Assembly (NCBI GenBank): GCA_023259575.1 | Contig: JALRHN010000033.1 | Location: 1-15,296, forward strand | DNA from: Candidatus Kapaibacterium sp. | GTDB taxonomy: Bacteria > Bacteroidota > Ignavibacteria > Kapaibacteriales > UBA961 | Direction of reading: 5' to 3' | Length of the DNA: 15,296 bases | Shown here: one piece after another, positions 1 through 6,746 of the stretch | Layout of the letters: each line of letters opens with the position of its first letter | How positions within the stretch are numbered: position 1 is the stretch's first letter | Translations under genes and position numbers: made by a program | The notes under the pieces: generated by a model | Told to the model about the DNA's origin: nothing | Database searches by the model: none | Seen by the model: the letters and a program-made list of their open reading frames with translations, nothing else

Positions 1-395
1 AGTTTTGGACTATCTATATCTAGTACTCCCAATAATCTTCCATTGTATTCTAAAGGAATTACAATCTCAGATTTAGAATCAACATCACATGCAATATGTC
101 CTGGGAATTCATTCACATCATCTACAACAATAGTTTTTTTAGAATAAGCAGCTGTTCCACAAACACCTTTTTGCATAGGAATTCTAATACAAGCAGGTTT
201 GCCTTGAAATGGACCCAGAACAAGTTCGCCACTAATAAGAAAATAAAATCCGCACCAATTAATATCTTGTAAAGCATGAAATAATAATGAAGAAAAGTTG
301 GAGCAATTAGCAATCCAATTGGTTTCTCCATTTAATAAAGATTTCACATCCTTTAGTAAAGAATCGCTAGAGTTATTGGATGATTGTATATACAT
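1..395 (-). CDS. msrC: Free methionine-(R)-sulfoxide reductase, GAF-fold (3' end cut by window edge)
   Basis: This enzyme family reduces free (not protein-bound) methionine-R-sulfoxide in the cytoplasm, usually with thioredoxin as reductant. The 131 visible residues form a single GAF domain. They carry the family signature in order: GPFQGKPACIRIP (about 61-73), GVCGTA (77-82), GHIACD (99-104), then SEIVIPL and GVLDIDS. The three cysteines used in the catalytic and resolving cycle of the E. coli homologue (YebR/MsrC) are all present, at Cys69, Cys79 and Cys103. Only the last few residues should be missing, beyond position 1. The start is the ATG at 393-395; translation is open and collinear with the family from there. 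No Shine-Dalgarno sequence is visible upstream. The gene is divergent from rlpA and shares its 256-bp intergenic region. The family call is firm; specificity for the free amino acid is inferred from the cysteine pattern. Confidence 0.93.
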   Translation of the reverse strand, partial: MYIQSSNNSSDSLLKDVKSLLNGETNWIANCSNFSSLLFHALQDINWCGFYFLISGELVLGPFQGKPACIRIPMQKGVCGTAAYSKKTIVVDDVNEFPGHIACDVDSKSEIVIPLEYNGRLLGVLDIDSPK

Positions 396-651
396 AATTG
401 ATATTTAAAGGTTTACAAATAACTTGTGAGAAAAATGAAGATAAATTAAGACAAAATTAATTGGTAGTCTGACATAAATTTAGCTTTTTTGTAACTGTGC
501 TTGTAAAAGAATGTAACTGAAAGCATAAAGAGTATTGATGTGATTTCCATCATAATAGAAATCTCAGTTATTTTTTACAGCATTAACTGAATGCTCGGCT
601 GACTCTGGGGGGAGGCAGTTTGGGATTATTCATTATCAAAAGGAGGCCCCT
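396..651. promoter_or_regulatory. Divergent msrC/rlpA intergenic region with repeated TAACTG motif
   Basis: This 256-bp spacer must hold the promoters of both divergent genes. I cannot assign a confident -35/-10 pair in it; TTGTAA (501-506) with CATAAA (524-529) at 17 bp is only a weak candidate for rlpA. What stands out is the hexamer TAACTG at 492-497, 514-519 and 584-589, plus its reverse complement CAGTTA at 565-570. Three of the four copies extend to TAACTGA. The right part (about 600-650) contains a G-rich tract, unusual in this AT-rich DNA. Repeated binding sites for a regulator are one reading and RNA leader structure is another. Confidence 0.45.
564..594 (+). other. Two mutually exclusive hairpins in the rlpA leader
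   Basis: Arm 564-570 (TCAGTTA) can pair with 584-590 (TAACTGA) as a 7-bp stem around a 13-nt loop. Alternatively 580-584 (GCATT) pairs with 590-594 (AATGC) around the loop AACTG. The two stems share bases, so only one can form at a time. No ligand-binding core known to me is recognisable, so this is only a possible switch-like element. Confidence 0.3.
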
Positions 652-694
652 GTGCAACAAACAAAAATGCATAGACAAACCCTCTCAAAAGTAA
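607..694 (+). other. Possible short upstream ORF with its own strong SD, overlapping the rlpA start
   Basis: GGGGGGAGG at 607-615 is a near-ideal Shine-Dalgarno sequence. It sits four bases before a TTG at 620-622, which opens a 24-codon frame ending at TAA 692-694. This frame reads through the rlpA ribosome-binding site (as two AGG arginine codons) and overlaps the first codons of rlpA in another frame. The hexamer GGAGGC occurs both here (611-616) and in the rlpA site (642-647). Ribosomes on this frame would cover the rlpA start. The TTG start is weak, and nothing in the sequence proves translation. Confidence 0.25.
641..654 (+). promoter_or_regulatory. Strong ribosome-binding site selecting a GTG start for rlpA
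   Basis: AGGAGG at 641-646 lies five bases before GTG at 652-654. The next candidate, ATG at 667-669, is 20 bases from the site and too far. The CCCC at 647-650 could pair with the G run at 607-612 and partly mask this site. Confidence 0.6.
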
Positions 695-1416
695 AGCCAT
701 TATTTATATTGGCAATGATTTCGGCAAGTATTTGTTCTTTTTTAATTGGTACCATGAATGCAGCTTCAAAAAAAGCATTCATTCCTCGCATTGATTCAGT
801 TAATTATATTGGATTTAATGTAAAAGTTCCTAGGCAAATTGGCCCTGGTTCTTGGTATGGTAAGCAATTCCACAATCGCAAAACAGCAAGTGGGCAACTA
901 TTTGATATGTATGGCTTTACTGCTGCTCATCGAACATTACCATTAGGTTCGATTGCAAAAGTAACAAGTGAAAAAACAGGTAAATCCGTTTTGGTTTGCA
1001 TAAATGACCGAGGGCCTTATGTACATCATAGAATAATTGACTTGTCTTTTCATGCAGCTGGGCAAATTGGCAATAGACTAGACAAGTTAGCCGTGGAGTA
1101 TTTTACTCCATCTCAAATTTCAATGCTTGGGCCATTAACATTTAATACTGCAAAATACTTTGGCTTTACATCGAATCATCAACCAATGATTATTCCATTG
1201 TATGCATGCACAAACTTAGAAGTATTTAAAGACTTTTCAGATGCAATTAAGCGTCAACAAGAAAGACAAACTTTAGAGTCCAATTCAGGAGCCGAATCAG
1301 TAATCATGATTGTTCCTGATATTGCAAGTAAAAAATCTAGAATGCCTAAGTACACTTTCTTAGTGAGTTCTATAACGTCCGAATTAGCATTTGGTGTTTT
1401 ACCTGCTAATGAATAA
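652..1416 (+). CDS. rlpA: RlpA-like septal/cell-wall lytic transglycosylase, exported
   Basis: RlpA proteins carry a double-psi beta-barrel; the Pseudomonas aeruginosa enzyme cleaves denuded peptidoglycan strands at the septum. This 254-residue protein has a basic N-terminus, a hydrophobic stretch at about 16-36 and a likely cleavage near MNA-AS, so it should be exported. No lipobox is visible, unlike many RlpA lipoproteins. The barrel spans about 64-155: GSWYGKQFHNRKTASG (66-81), AAHRTLPLGS (91-100), INDRGPYV (117-124) and RIIDLS (127-132). His93 and Asp119 align with the residues known to matter in P. aeruginosa. The position of its catalytic Glu is Gln82 here. There is no C-terminal SPOR domain; the roughly 100 residues after the barrel are unassigned. 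The gene is monocistronic, with its own terminator at 1439-1480. The domain call is firm, enzymatic activity less so. Confidence 0.88.
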   Translation: MQQTKMHRQTLSKVKPLFILAMISASICSFLIGTMNAASKKAFIPRIDSVNYIGFNVKVPRQIGPGSWYGKQFHNRKTASGQLFDMYGFTAAHRTLPLGSIAKVTSEKTGKSVLVCINDRGPYVHHRIIDLSFHAAGQIGNRLDKLAVEYFTPSQISMLGPLTFNTAKYFGFTSNHQPMIIPLYACTNLEVFKDFSDAIKRQQERQTLESNSGAESVIMIVPDIASKKSRMPKYTFLVSSITSELAFGVLPANE

Positions 1417-1438
1417 TTACTTGGAATCATGACATATT

Positions 1439-1480
1439 ATCCCCTGTATAAGAAATCTCATACAGGGGATTTTATTTTTT
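1439..1480 (+). terminator. Rho-independent terminator of rlpA
   Basis: A perfect 11-bp stem (ATCCCCTGTAT at 1439-1449 with its complement at 1460-1470) closes a 10-nt loop and is followed by TTTATTTTTT. It starts 22 bp after the rlpA stop codon, so the TPR gene downstream needs its own promoter in about 1481-1535. Confidence 0.93.
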
Positions 1481-1553
1481 GTAAGCAAATTCTTTGTAGG
1501 CCAATGTCTATTTCGTATTTTCGAGCTCAAAATCTTAAGAAGGTAAATAAATT

Positions 1554-3062
1554 ATGAAATCTATGCCCAAGTATTTGATTATCGCTGGAATTCTAGCATC
1601 AATGATATTCCAGAGCTTCCAATGTGCCTCACCTGAATTTACAGGAGCAAAACTGGCATATAATCAAAAAGATTATAAGAAAGCTGCAGATGGATATGAA
1701 AAAGAAATTGCTAAAAATCCATCAAATGTTGATGCTTGGTATTATTTAGCAGATTGCAATATCAAGTTAGCTAATTTTACTAAAGCAGCTGAATATGCAT
1801 TAGAAGCTCAAAAAAGGGCAACAAAACCAGACCAAAAAGCTAAGTCATCAGAGCAAATCTTCTATATCTGGGCTGAATCTTATAATAAAGGTACTATGCT
1901 TTATAATGGTTTCTTGGCATCTGATAAAAGTTCAGATATCAAACCAATGTTAGACTTATTAAATCTAGCTGCATCTTTAAAACCAGAAAATACAGAACCT
2001 TTATTCCTAATGGGTAATGCATATGAGATAAAGGGCGATACTGTAAATGCTATTAACACATATGAACGCTGCTTAAATTATATGTTGATCTATTTTGACA
2101 TCATGAAAGAACGAAATATTGTTCTTGGGATGCCAAGAGAAGAAGCCTTAACTCAGCTAGGAAAACCTTTAAGCACAAAATCAATGATTGATAATGAAGG
2201 TGATTCCTTAATAGTAGATAAGCTATCCATAAATGCAAAAGATGTGTATGTATGTTCTTATAAGAAATCTGGCGGAAGAGCAATAATCGATGGTTTAAGA
2301 GCCAATTTGCCAGAGTCTTGGTCTACTCAAGAAAAAGAAAGATATTTTTCAATCAACTTGAAGCCATTGGTTAATCTTGCATATTTATATTATGGGAATA
2401 AAAATTATAGTAAATGTTTGCAGACAATAGAAGCTGCATTATCTGTAAATCCTAGTGATGATGAACTTTCTAGTTTGAAAATTCAAGTATATGAAGATCA
2501 AGGAAAAACTGATGAAGTGTTGAAATCCTTGGAAGTATCTGTTAATAAAAGCCCTAATAATAAAATTTATCTAGAACAATATGCAAGAGTCTTGGCAAGA
2601 CAAAAGAACTATGATAAAGCGATTATTTATTATGAAAAGGCATTAGGAGTTGACCCCAAATTTGATATAGCTATATTTAATATTGGTGCTTGCTATGTAA
2701 ATAAAGCTGCTGAAGTTATTGATCAAGAACAGAAAAAAGTGGATGCCAATCCTAAATATAAAACTGATGAGTCTAAATGCTATCCATTCTTAAATAAAGC
2801 TGCAGACTATTTCACACAGTATAGATTAAATCCGGTGAATAAAGATAATTTAGGTGTCATTCAGCAATTGTCTGATATTTATATCATCACCAGACAAAAC
2901 GATAAATTCAAAGCTACAGTTACTGAATTAGAAGCTTTAGAGGCAGCAAATCTTACAAATCCTATGTATTATGAATATATGGGTAAAGTATATGCTAAAC
3001 TTGGACAAAAAGATAAAGCAGACAAAGCATTCGGTATGTCTGATATGTTAAGAAAAAAATAA
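1554..3062 (+). CDS. TPR-repeat lipoprotein with an internal BamE/OmlA-like segment
   Basis: This is a 502-residue envelope protein built of tetratricopeptide repeats. The N-terminus (MKSMPKYLIIAGILASMIFQ) is a signal peptide, followed by SFQC-ASPE. Cys24 is the probable lipidation site, although Gln before the cysteine is not a textbook lipobox. TPR-like helices cover about 27-90, 130-180 and 266-380, with clear units such as YNQKDYKKAADGYEKEIAKN and RQKNYDKAIIYYEKALGVDP, and again at the C-terminus (about 465-500). Between the repeat blocks, about 186-255, lies a non-TPR insert beginning LGMPREEALTQLGKP. This resembles the opening motif of the SmpA/OmlA (BamE) fold. AAGAAGG at 1537-1543 is the ribosome-binding site, 10 bases before ATG 1554. 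DUF3467 follows after 37 bp, probably in the same transcript. The specific function is unknown; TPR lipoproteins often scaffold envelope complexes. Confidence 0.85.
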   Translation: MKSMPKYLIIAGILASMIFQSFQCASPEFTGAKLAYNQKDYKKAADGYEKEIAKNPSNVDAWYYLADCNIKLANFTKAAEYALEAQKRATKPDQKAKSSEQIFYIWAESYNKGTMLYNGFLASDKSSDIKPMLDLLNLAASLKPENTEPLFLMGNAYEIKGDTVNAINTYERCLNYMLIYFDIMKERNIVLGMPREEALTQLGKPLSTKSMIDNEGDSLIVDKLSINAKDVYVCSYKKSGGRAIIDGLRANLPESWSTQEKERYFSINLKPLVNLAYLYYGNKNYSKCLQTIEAALSVNPSDDELSSLKIQVYEDQGKTDEVLKSLEVSVNKSPNNKIYLEQYARVLARQKNYDKAIIYYEKALGVDPKFDIAIFNIGACYVNKAAEVIDQEQKKVDANPKYKTDESKCYPFLNKAADYFTQYRLNPVNKDNLGVIQQLSDIYIITRQNDKFKATVTELEALEAANLTNPMYYEYMGKVYAKLGQKDKADKAFGMSDMLRKK

Positions 3063-3099
3063 TTACATCATTAATTTGGCAATTTGGAGCTTAATATCC

Positions 3100-3399
3100 A
3101 TGGCAGAAAAAGAAGAACAAGCACAGCATATAAGTATAGAATTAGGTGAGAAAGAAGCTGAAGGAATCTATTCAAATTTGGCGATAATTCGTCATTCTCC
3201 AGCAGAATTTGTTATAGATTTTACTCGAATTTTGCCAGATGTACCTAAGGCAAGAGTTCATGCTAGAATTATTATGACTCCACAACATGCTAAAATGTTA
3301 TTACATGCATTAACTGATAATTTACTTCGATTCGAAGAAGATAATGGCGAAATTTCAATGGATGGTCAATCTCCATTTGACACAAAGCATGTTCACTAA
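3100..3399 (+). CDS. DUF3467 family small protein
   Basis: This small soluble protein of 99 residues belongs to the DUF3467 family, which has no known function. The family core is easy to see: a beta-rich segment with EGIYSNLAIIRHSPAEFVID (about 22-41), then RILPDVPKARVHARI, then the helix MTPQHAKMLLHALTDNL. There is no signal peptide or membrane segment. The frame is open from a TTG at 3076, but I chose ATG 3100. GGAG at 3086-3089 sits 10 bases before it, and the family homology begins only after MAEKEEQ. The gene lies 37 bp behind the TPR lipoprotein without an intervening terminator, so the two are probably co-transcribed and end at the hairpin 3425-3457. The acidic, Asp- and Glu-rich termini look disordered. 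Confidence 0.85.
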   Translation: MAEKEEQAQHISIELGEKEAEGIYSNLAIIRHSPAEFVIDFTRILPDVPKARVHARIIMTPQHAKMLLHALTDNLLRFEEDNGEISMDGQSPFDTKHVH

Positions 3400-3424
3400 T
3401 ATATATGTGAAATATAGATCATAT

Positions 3425-3457
3425 AAACCACGCTATATAAAGGCGTGGTTTTTTTTT
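3425..3457 (+). terminator. Terminator hairpin between DUF3467 and the GH57 gene
   Basis: A perfect 9-bp stem (AAACCACGC at 3425-3433 with GCGTGGTTT at 3443-3451) closes a 9-nt loop and runs into a tract of T up to 3457. It has the form of an intrinsic terminator. It ends only 11 bases before the GH57 start codon, with that gene's ribosome-binding site immediately after the T tract. It therefore also sits inside any leader starting upstream. Confidence 0.88.
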
Positions 3458-3468
3458 AAGGTAGTAAA

Positions 3469-5142
3469 ATGAAAAAGCCTGGTAAAGTAGTAATTAATCT
3501 TCATACACATCTACCATATGTATTGCATCATGGAGATTGGCCTCACGGTACAGATTGGCTATGTGAAGCTGTGGCAGAATGCTATTTACCACTTCTTACG
3601 ATGTGTAATGAATTACTTGCCGATGGTATTACACCAAACTTATCTTTTGATATTTCACCTATTCTTTGCGAGCAACTTGAGCATCCTGATTTTGCACCAA
3701 TATTTCTAGAATATTGTAATACAAAGATGACTTTAGCATTAAAAGATGCAGAAAAATTTATTGCTAAGAAAGCGGATCCACATCTAGTCTATTTAGCTCA
3801 TTATTGGCATGAATGGTATTTAAGGCGAAAACATGAATTTGAACATGTTTATAATTACTCTATTATCTCAAGTTTTAAGAAGCTACAAGATGTGAATGCC
3901 ATAGAAATTCTTACCTGTGGAGCAACTCATGGATATTTGCCTTTATTAGCAGAAGATAAAAGTGTATCACTTCAAATGCGGGTTGCCAAACAAAATTATA
4001 GTAAATATTTCGGTATTGCTCCCAATGGAACATGGATTCCTGAATGTGCATATAGGCCTTCCTATGAATGGAAAACACTATTAGAACATGAAAAATATTC
4101 AGTTCCTACAAAAAGGAAGGGCATAGAAGAAATACTTGGCCAAGAAGGTTTAAAATGCTTTTTCGTAGATCAACAATTATTTACCAATGCCCAAGTACAT
4201 GATAAATTTCCAATGCATTCTTTACCAGAAGAATATCATTCATTAAGAACATTTAGAGTGAAATCTAAAGAATCGCAAACTGATAATATGTCTATAGCTT
4301 TTGCAAGACATCAGAATATTGCTTTAAAAGTATGGAGTGGGGAAGATGGTTATCCGGGAGATGGAAATTATTTAGATTTCCATAAAAAACATGAACAATC
4401 TGCGATGAGATATTGGAGAGTAACGGATAATAAAACCGATATGCAATATAAAATGCTGTATAAGCCTGATTGGGTTCATGAAAAGGTATCATTGCATGCT
4501 TATCATTTTATAAAATCAATCGAATCAATAATCAATAAATATCAGCATGCCACTGAAAAACAAGCAATTTTATGTTTGCCTTTTGATACAGAATTATTTG
4601 GACATTGGTGGTTTGAAGGTCCTCGATTCTTAAATGCAGTCATTAGAGGTATATATCATTCTCCTTATATTTCCCTAGAAAAGAGTTCTACTATTATTAA
4701 TGACAATCATCAGCCAGACACAGCATCGTTGCCAGAAGGTTCATGGGGAGAACATGGTAATCATGATGTATGGATAAATCCACAGACAATGTGGACATGG
4801 GAAAAAATCTATGATGCAGAGTCTACTTTTTGTCAGTTAATGGACACATATCACAAAGACAATAGAACTAAAATTCAAGAACGATTATTATTACAGGCAA
4901 TGCGTGAATTAATGCTTCTACAATCATCTGATTGGCAGTTTTTGATAACCAATGCCTCTGCAAAGGATTATGCAGAAATGAGGTTTTCTAATCATTATTC
5001 TGATTTCAAAGTATTAGCTAATCTTATCGTTACTTATGGAAAAGCTAAACGTTTACTTGCTGCAGATGCTAGAATAATTGAACAAATCGAAATTAGAAAT
5101 GCAGTATTTCCAGAACTTAGCTTGGATATGTGGTCTGATTAA
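3469..5142 (+). CDS. GH57 / DUF1957 1,4-alpha-glucan branching enzyme
   Basis: GH57 branching enzymes cut an alpha-1,4-glucan and re-attach the piece through an alpha-1,6 bond, building glycogen in the cytoplasm. The 557 residues match the usual family length (about 520-560). The N-terminal (beta/alpha)7 barrel starts at INLHTHLPYV (9-18). GATHGYLPLL lies at 151-160. The nucleophile motif GTWIPECAYRP (187-197) carries Glu192, and PFDTELFGHWWFEG (371-384) carries the general acid Asp373. SWGEHGNHDVW (425-435) and SSDWQFLI (486-493) belong to the C-terminal helical region. All expected catalytic residues are present, with no signal peptide. The start ATG 3469 follows AAGG (3458-3461). No other glycogen gene (glgA, glgC, glgP) is in the window, so it is an isolated member. 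Its stop codon overlaps that of the convergent amidohydrolase. Amylase-type activity is the main alternative within GH57, but the motif set favours branching. Confidence 0.9.
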   Translation: MKKPGKVVINLHTHLPYVLHHGDWPHGTDWLCEAVAECYLPLLTMCNELLADGITPNLSFDISPILCEQLEHPDFAPIFLEYCNTKMTLALKDAEKFIAKKADPHLVYLAHYWHEWYLRRKHEFEHVYNYSIISSFKKLQDVNAIEILTCGATHGYLPLLAEDKSVSLQMRVAKQNYSKYFGIAPNGTWIPECAYRPSYEWKTLLEHEKYSVPTKRKGIEEILGQEGLKCFFVDQQLFTNAQVHDKFPMHSLPEEYHSLRTFRVKSKESQTDNMSIAFARHQNIALKVWSGEDGYPGDGNYLDFHKKHEQSAMRYWRVTDNKTDMQYKMLYKPDWVHEKVSLHAYHFIKSIESIINKYQHATEKQAILCLPFDTELFGHWWFEGPRFLNAVIRGIYHSPYISLEKSSTIINDNHQPDTASLPEGSWGEHGNHDVWINPQTMWTWEKIYDAESTFCQLMDTYHKDNRTKIQERLLLQAMRELMLLQSSDWQFLITNASAKDYAEMRFSNHYSDFKVLANLIVTYGKAKRLLAADARIIEQIEIRNAVFPELSLDMWSD

Positions 5143-6671
5143 TTGTTTTTCGAAAATCTTCTTATTCCTGCAGTATATGTAGCTAGAACTTGAATAGATC
5201 CTAATTCATCATTAGGACATGTTTCTATATTTTTATCGATAATCGTGAAATCAGCATCAAATTTATGATGCAATTTACCTCTCCTATAATCCATTCCACT
5301 TGCTTCATGAGCCCATTGTGTGTAAGCCAAGATTGAGTGTTGACGTTGAATGATTTGTTCACCATGCCATGGATTATCCGAAAGAAATGGAATTCTATTA
5401 CAGAATGCAGAAATACCAATAAATGGATTCCCAGATTCTATTGGAAAATCTGATCCACCGGCAGGATGTAAGCCTATATCTATAAGGGATTTCCAAGGAT
5501 ATGCATAGGAAGTTCTATCTCCTAATCTACTGTCTGCCATTGATGCATCACTGATACAATGAATTGGTTGAACAGCTGTTTTTATAGAATGATGGGAAAT
5601 TCTGTTTATATCCTCGGGATGAACAATTTGGGCATGTTCAATTCTAAGAATATCATCTTGTGAAGCAAAGCCTTGTTGTCTTAAGCGTTCATAAACATTA
5701 ATGACCATCCTATTTGCAGCATCACCAATTGCATGTGTACTTATATTCCATCCATATTCAAGTCCTTTAACTGCTTTTTCAAATAATTGCTCTTCTTGAA
5801 GTAAAAAAAGACCCTTCGTATCTGCATCGGAATAGTGATCCAATAATGCTGCACCCCTGGATCCTAAAGCACCATCAGCAAAGAATTTAAGCCCTACTAT
5901 ACGCATAAATTCACCTACTGCTGGTAAATATCCAAAAGTGCTCCATTCATCGTTTTGGGCTCTGATATAGGATTGTATTCGAATAGGTAATGAACCAGAT
6001 TCTGCCATTTCTAAATAATATGGTAACAATGTTGGATGAACATCCATATCGTGTACTTCTGTTAAACCAAGAGAACTACAATGATGTACAGCAGCTATAA
6101 TATCCCTTTTAATTTCTTCTGGACTAGATTCTGGTATACAATCTGCAACTAAATTCATGGCATTATCAATTAGGATTCCAGTAGGGGATGAATCCTCCAT
6201 AATTATTGAGCCACCCATTGGATGTGGTGTATCTTTATTTATCCCTGCTATTTCTAAAGCTTTAGAATTTACCCATGCAGCATGTCCATCGGCTCTTCGT
6301 AAATATACTGGTTGATGTGGAAAAGCTATGTCAAGAATTTCTTTATTTGGAAACAGATTTTGATCCCACAATTCTTGATTCCATCCATTACCAACTATCC
6401 AACCTTGTGATGTATGTGTACTTTGAAGGGCTTGTTGAACACATTCTTGAGCTGATTTTGCAGAATATAAAGATAAACCTGTTAATGTGTTTCCTAATCC
6501 ATAAAGATGACAATGAGAATCAACTAAACCTGGCATAATCCATGCATGAGGATAAAAATGAGTACCTTGTTCAGAGATTATTTCAACTCCATGAGGGTTG
6601 GGATATATAGAGGCGATTCGTCCTCTTTCTACCAAAATTGTTGCTTGAATAGCATGCATAAGATTATACAT
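5139..6671 (-). CDS. YtcJ-type metal-dependent amidohydrolase (Amidohydro_3)
   Basis: This 510-residue protein is a hydrolase of the Amidohydro_3 (YtcJ-like) branch of the amidohydrolase superfamily. A beta-rich N-terminal part carries VERGRIASIYPN. It is followed by the barrel motif PGLVDSHCHLYGLG with metal ligands His53 and His55. DGHAAWVNSKALEIAGI lies at 128-144, LKFFADGALGSRGAALLDHY (261-280) holds Lys262, and STHAIGDAANR (311-321) holds His313. RIEHAQIV (343-350) holds His346, and GGSDFPIESGNPFIGI (405-420) holds the catalytic-type Asp408. The C-terminal strand DADFTIIDKNI completes the small domain. No signal peptide is seen, so it should be cytoplasmic. Substrate cannot be told from sequence; homologues include cyclic imidase and amide hydrolases. 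The start ATG 6671 has no Shine-Dalgarno sequence and lies two bases from the T tract of the upstream terminator. The in-frame ATG at 6659 is an alternative. Confidence 0.88.
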   Translation of the reverse strand: MYNLMHAIQATILVERGRIASIYPNPHGVEIISEQGTHFYPHAWIMPGLVDSHCHLYGLGNTLTGLSLYSAKSAQECVQQALQSTHTSQGWIVGNGWNQELWDQNLFPNKEILDIAFPHQPVYLRRADGHAAWVNSKALEIAGINKDTPHPMGGSIIMEDSSPTGILIDNAMNLVADCIPESSPEEIKRDIIAAVHHCSSLGLTEVHDMDVHPTLLPYYLEMAESGSLPIRIQSYIRAQNDEWSTFGYLPAVGEFMRIVGLKFFADGALGSRGAALLDHYSDADTKGLFLLQEEQLFEKAVKGLEYGWNISTHAIGDAANRMVINVYERLRQQGFASQDDILRIEHAQIVHPEDINRISHHSIKTAVQPIHCISDASMADSRLGDRTSYAYPWKSLIDIGLHPAGGSDFPIESGNPFIGISAFCNRIPFLSDNPWHGEQIIQRQHSILAYTQWAHEASGMDYRRGKLHHKFDADFTIIDKNIETCPNDELGSIQVLATYTAGIRRFSKNN

Positions 6672-6673
6672 AT

Positions 6674-6730
6674 AAAAAAACCGATAATAATGTATAAAGC
6701 AAATGCTTAGGATACATTGATTATCGGTTT
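6674..6730 (-). terminator. Long terminator hairpin ending the ferredoxin operon
   Basis: Arms 6678-6688 and 6720-6730 pair over 11 bp. Inside them 6689-6695 pairs with 6712-6718 (7 bp) across a single bulged base at 6719, and AAGC 6697-6700 pairs with GCTT 6705-6708 at the tip. Read on the - strand the hairpin is followed by seven T (6674-6680). It lies 17 bp after the ferredoxin stop and two bases before the amidohydrolase ATG, so it would also form the immediate 5' leader of that gene if transcription comes from upstream. Confidence 0.9.
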
Positions 6731-6746
6731 ATAAATAAATTAGATA

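Noticed and set aside
480..651. Known riboswitch (for example a c-di-AMP ydaO-type element, which can precede cell-wall hydrolase genes) upstream of rlpA
   Set aside because: The G-rich tract is suggestive, but the conserved blocks of that class are not present in order, and I could not fit other classes I know. Kept only as an unassigned structured leader.
3076..3099. TTG start eight codons upstream for the DUF3467 gene
   Set aside because: The ribosome-binding site GGAG (3086-3089) lies inside that extension and is correctly spaced for ATG 3100; family similarity starts after the ATG.
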